A DNA stretch of 64,000 bases. Origin: Aplidium turbinatum. Lineage: Eukaryota > Chordata > Ascidiacea > Aplousobranchia > Polyclinidae. Position 1 is the stretch's first letter. Each line of letters opens with the position of its first letter. Below, one piece after another: positions 48,723 to 64,000 of the stretch. Both the position numbers and the translations under genes were made by a program. The DNA lies in contig OU964925.1 in assembly GCA_918807975.1 (NCBI GenBank), forward strand, positions 25,331,608 to 25,395,607, written 5' to 3'. A model generated the notes under the pieces. It was not told the origin of the DNA, ran no database searches, and saw only the letters and a list, made by a program, of their open reading frames with translations.

Positions 48723-49944
48723 TTTATGAACAGATAAACGTCTCAACTTAACATCGAGTTTATTGGAATCTATTTATTAACAACGAAATCTAAAATCATT
48801 CTCAGCAAATAGCGGTGGCCTTTCAGATGACCAATAGTGATATGTGTATGTTTTCAAAACAACATGAAGCGGCTATAGACTTCAGCCAAAAGATGGCCAA
48901 TCCTTTGCTTCAGCGGCTTTTTTTCGGATTCTCTCGTTTCTCCGGTTTTCGCTTTTAGTTTATTTTTTCTCCAAAGAAAACTTTTTCGTCTTGCGATGAC
49001 GATGGTCGTGGGCGAACTTGGCTGAGACAAGCCGCGAAGTTTTGTTTTGATTGCAGATCAGGTTAGGGTTTGCTTGGTTTGAAGGTGAATTATTGCAGGC
49101 TCGCGTGTGATTTTAAACATGGCGTACCTGTTTGCAGGTGCTTACATAAGAACTTGTGCATTTTTTAAATCACTTTGGAGTAATAAAAGTGTTTTATGAA
49201 AATTGAACGAATGAATGATACAGACATAAGTGAAGAATCAACTTTATGCTAGACAGGTGAGTAATCTAATTTAAAGCAATAACAAATAAAGCAATTAGTG
49301 TGAGAAAAGGTGTGAAAATTTTCTGGAAGAAAGCTTTAACAAAACGACACCAACAAAGCTGTTTCTGTGTGATACGACGCTTGTGTTTCTTCGAACATTT
49401 GTTGATGGTCGCATATAACTTTCAGTGTAATATTTGAAAAACAGACGCAACAAAATATTTGTTTCATGGTATCTACAGTAAGTTTTTCAGATATTATCCC
49501 AACAAAATTTTAAAATAATTTTAGGCTGTGAAAAACATTTAAAGTGCATTTAATTTTGGGAAACAAATGACCTCCAAGGCTTTTGTAAGATGTACAAAAT
49601 GTACATATTACCAATGTAACAACTACAAATTAAATTGTTGTAGGCTACATCAGGGTGTACATGGACCAATTCTGAAGACTTAGGCCTATTGTGCATTTTA
49701 GCAAAGTGCAGATAGTAATTTTGAAATAGCTATCTTTTTACGTGTTTGACGAAAAAGTAAAATATTAATAATATTACCGACTGTTCATTGGAATCTGCTG
49801 CTTCCGATTTTTCATAATTTCAAAAAACAGCTAAAATTACTTCAAATATTAACAAAACCTGTAGCGTTTAAAACTTTATATAATATTATAAAAGCTGAAT
49901 TGTTAAATTCGTCATGATAGATAGTGACTTGTTATTTTTTCAAC
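48723..49944. other. Upstream region of NR2F, no coding exon seen
   Basis: AT-rich DNA. A 5' untranslated exon or promoter is expected in or before this stretch, but no TATA box, initiator or donor stands out enough to call. Confidence 0.5.
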
Positions 49945-49946
49945 AG
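49929..49946 (+). promoter_or_regulatory. Strong splice acceptor before NR2F exon 1
   Basis: The stretch ttgttattttttcaacag ends in AG at 49945-49946, 105 nt before the ATG. It could join an upstream untranslated exon. Alternatively it could receive a spliced leader, since ascidians such as Ciona trans-splice a short leader onto many mRNAs. The sequence alone does not decide. Confidence 0.5.
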
Positions 49947-50051
49947 TTCATCGACTTTGAGATCAACGTAGCTTTGCTTAGCCGGGGACATTTGCTTCAT
50001 TTCCCGCCGATCAGAGAAAGTTTCACCGGTATAGCGGAACACTCTTCAACA

Positions 50052-60550
<10,499 letters not shown>

Positions 60551-63500
60551 GTTAGTAAAATCTTACGTTTTTCAAGTTGCCTAATGACCTAGTTTAAAAA
60601 ATAATCTAATGAATCTGTAATGATCATATGTTTTTGCAAATTACTAAAAACGAAAGGTTAATTTACACTAACAAAAACTAAATGGATCAAAAAGTATTTC
60701 TTTAAACAAAACGTAAAAGATTGGTACAAAAAATGCGGTGGAAAACATCTTCCAAATTATTGGAAATGCGAAGACTTGTGGCAATCAGACAAAGTGTTCA
60801 GGCAATCAGACAACTGTTAACAAACCTGGTGTTTATCAGTGAAGACACAACTCGGTTGGAATGAACAAATTTGTATTAAAATATTGCGCTGGTTGAATAA
60901 AAATTGTCCTTTTGACGTCAGGTAACATTGAAGCAATCTGAAAAAAAAAACTCTGTTTCTTGTTTACAGACGACAAATGAGTTTTTATACAATTTGTTCT
61001 TATTTGTTTTATAATCGCCTGTGGACGTAACGTATCATTACGTCGCTTCAACTTGACTTAAAATTGCGTGATTTTAACATTGAACTGCGCTGACAATTTG
61101 ACAAGCCCCCGGCTTATACAGATCGACTCGATAAAGATTTTCAAGGAGACTTGAGAATAGATAATGAGGTCATACCACAATGTCACACAAGGGTTTCGCG
61201 CTTTGCAAAGTGACTCATAATTACCTGCATTGTGACTCAATAGTTACGAGCTTCTCAGATAAGTCTCAACTTAAAAGTCCCAATATCCGCTCAATGCAAT
61301 GGCTGCCTTTCTCTATTCATGAGCCTCACAGGAACAAGTCGATTACAGTGAGTAGGGTTGTGCATAATGCAACATTTAAGTTACCTATTACCTAAGAAAG
61401 CTCATTGGAATCTTTCCACCCACAAATTGTGAAGAGATGTACAGTGCATTAAAAGCTATACAATTCACTTAAGGTCAAATGAACTTGCACGCGTCCTATT
61501 AGTCTGCTGCCGTCTCTGCCGATAAACATCATCAGCTTATTTTTGTCAAAAATTGCATGAAACAAATAAAAATTAGGCAATCTCATAATCACAGTCTTTA
61601 GTGCATTTCCGATAAACAAATGCCTGAATCTGCTTGTCGCATCTTTTATCATGCTATCTGTGCTTCATAAGCTTTTGAGTAGCAAGATTTCTATTTCGTT
61701 GCCTGTTGTCCGCCATTTTGAGAATAAGTAATTTCGATCTGTAGGTGGAATATTGCTTCAAAAAATACTATAAATTCCACAACATTTATTCGGCGTAAAG
61801 GTTTTCAAAACAAATCTCATGTATAGTCCTAGACAAAAAAAACACATGTATGGCAATGGTAACATCATTTGAATTCAATCACACGAACTCAAAGTGAGTA
61901 AGACTTGATAAAAATATTACTCCTTGACTAACTTTATGATCTTCGAGGTCGTAAGTTCATATTCTGAAGATAATGTCAACAGATAGGAGAGATCTACTGA
62001 TCGCAGCCCGTTTCATATCTCAGGCACAATTGTGACTTGTAAGTTGACATGGTTTTTGATATTGTATCTGATGTCTTAACATAAAAAAATTCTGGGCTTT
62101 GTTTTTCTAAAATAATGAAAACAAAACCTTCAATCAAAAACAAAGCAAGATTTAGGTATGCAGAATAAAACATAAACTAACGTTATAAGGCATAAAAAAC
62201 GTATCAAATTTAAGTTGGTTTTTAAAAATCTATTTTTTTGAAATACAACTGTTTGCATAAAAGTGTTAACAGAATTGTTAAAAATACACGAATCAGAAAT
62301 TTAATCTGCTCCGACCTTAGAATTGTAATTGTTTGGTGTTGTTGTACCCGGTGTTACATTTAACATGTATTTTACGGTGTATTCAGCACGAGTTACATGC
62401 TTTGATGCATAAGTGGAAAATTATCGATTTGTCTTGCTTGGCGCAGTGTAGGCCTATGTGACTTAAAAGCAGCGTAAAATTGAACCATTTAGAAAAGTGT
62501 TTCAAAACTTGGAGCTTTTTTTACCTTGATGGAGTATCGTATCTATTGTGCTCAAGCAGTCCGCTGTAAAAGTGTTATCGTCTATCTAAGATATGAGAAA
62601 TTCAATTGTCATAAGCTCAGAGACAAAGTGTAGAAAAACTCAGCGTGTGGCTTTAATCGTGTATTGCAGTCGGCATCCAACTTTGAGCTTTAAACTAATG
62701 CCGTAGACAGCTGCTTAGCGGAATTGAATACACATTAAAAGTGTGAAGTAGCTAAAACTGTTTCATTCCCAACGTGCCTCTTGAAGCCAAATTAAAAAGC
62801 TCTTAACAACTTATTCGATGCCGATTCGTTTTGGCGGCAAGTGCGAGATTTTCAACTTCGATTACAACATACACTTCGATAGCATACAACATAGCCTAAG
62901 CGGACAATTCTGGAAAAAAAATCAACCCTTTTTTATGTTTGGTCTCCTTTGAAAAATAAGTTAGAATCGACGCCACTGCTGGCTTGACCAAATGAAAAGA
63001 AAAAGTCAATTTTTTTTTTAGCTCGGGTTATCACTCAGCATCAGTGCCATTGATTGTTGTGGCACATGACTAAACCCAAGCCTGTGCCGCAAAAAGCACT
63101 TCTGTAAGTGAGTTGTTCAAAACTCTGCATTATTATCGTGGGAAGAAAAGAAGCCATTCGATCACGCTGTGAATTCTCACCATAAATGGCTTTAAAGAAT
63201 AAAATTGCCTTAATGCGGTCATTTAAAACGGCACGATTCAAGTCGATTTTTTTTATATCAAGCGATGTGCTACGCGTCCAATAATAATTTCGCATAGGCT
63301 AAGTTCGAATTTGTCTTTCATCATCCTGAGCTAATTGCCCGAAGTGTTTTTTTGGGGGGGTGGCGATTTAAACAATAGAATTTTTTATTTGCGGGTTTGG
63401 TGTGCGTCACAGATTACATCTTGAATAAAAATTTGTGCATTTAAAAACCTATTCTTTTTCATTTTCCAATTGCAGTAATTGATATTTTTCCGTCACGATG

Positions 63501-64000
63501 ACGTCAGCTTGGAACCTATTTATCAAATATTAAAATTTTTAACACAAAACAAAGGAAAGAGAATCTAATTAAATTTCAATATTTTATTAACCACCTTAAA
63601 ACGTTTTTCTTGTGAATGAACCAAAACAATCCCAATCCCCAACTAAACGCAATAAAACACGCCATTTCTACAAGAAGAGAAGTTTTTCTCAATTTTTTGT
63701 TTGTTTGTGAACTTGGTTTCATAACATGCCAAAGATTTCAGGTTAAATCAAATTTTACTCACTACTTCTCGTTATCTTTTATGTCAGAATAATAATAATA
63801 ATAAATTATTCTGTAATTATGAATTATAAGCATGAATTAACTTTAATGGCTTTAACAAATTACTTCCACCTCAGTTTTTTGTGTTGATTTCTACCTGCTG
63901 CGCTTGAAAACTACAATGACATTTTAAAGACTTTGTCAATTGCATCAAAGCTTTACCAGTTAGATACATTACCTCTCATACCGGGTGGGTTGGGCCATTC
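60551..64000. other. NR2F intron 3 (open to the right)
   Basis: No sequence resembling the final COUP-TF exon (ACGLSD...EEYVR) is present in any + frame, so the intron continues past the window end. It contains an (AAT)n microsatellite at 63788-63803, a G-run at 63352-63361 and no recognised repeat. Confidence 0.8.
63788..63803. repeat. AAT microsatellite
   Basis: About five units of AAT in the last NR2F intron seen. Confidence 0.9.

Noticed and set aside
49914-50051. Extended NR2F N-terminus from the ATG at 49914
   Set aside because: That ATG precedes a strong splice acceptor, and homology with vertebrate NR2F begins at the ATG at 50052.

Overview
The window looks like nuclear DNA of a solitary ascidian (Ciona or a close relative). 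It is AT-rich, with short introns beginning GT and ending AG, and it carries two chordate genes in the same orientation. Species cannot be fixed from the sequence alone.

Region 1 (343-20307, + strand) holds the 3' part of a very large adhesion GPCR, the ascidian ADGRV1 (VLGR1/GPR98) orthologue. I could assemble 30 consecutive exons by eye. Every junction agrees in reading phase and the joined coding length is 4767 nt (1588 residues plus stop). The order is about seven Calx-beta-like repeats, a GAIN-like region, a GPS, seven membrane segments and a cytoplasmic tail ending in the class I PDZ ligand DTHL. The 5' part, which in vertebrates is several thousand residues, lies left of the window. 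The introns carry a hAT transposon with intact ends, three SINE copies, MITEs, a perfect 84-bp palindrome and a minisatellite.

Region 2 (about 20.8-49.9 kb) is a 29-kb gap with no gene I can support. It holds decayed mobile DNA (a hAT transposase C-terminus, a LINE tail, a SINE, short inverted-repeat elements, a large fold-back), two or three tRNA-like sequences, a compact hammerhead-ribozyme-like motif at 38357-38411 and a few GC-richer patches that could be regulatory.

Region 3 (49.9-64 kb, + strand) holds the first three coding exons of a COUP-TF nuclear receptor (NR2F). They encode the N-terminal region, both zinc fingers and most of the ligand-binding domain. The last exon or exons, with the AF-2 helix, are right of the window.

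The two genes act in unrelated processes: cell-surface adhesion and signalling versus transcription control. Their adjacency is notable because human ADGRV1 and NR2F1 are also linked, on 5q14.3-q15. No previously undescribed multi-gene system is visible. The least expected signals are the hammerhead-like motifs, one of them doubled inside a perfect palindrome, and the diversity of small elements with identifiable target duplications.
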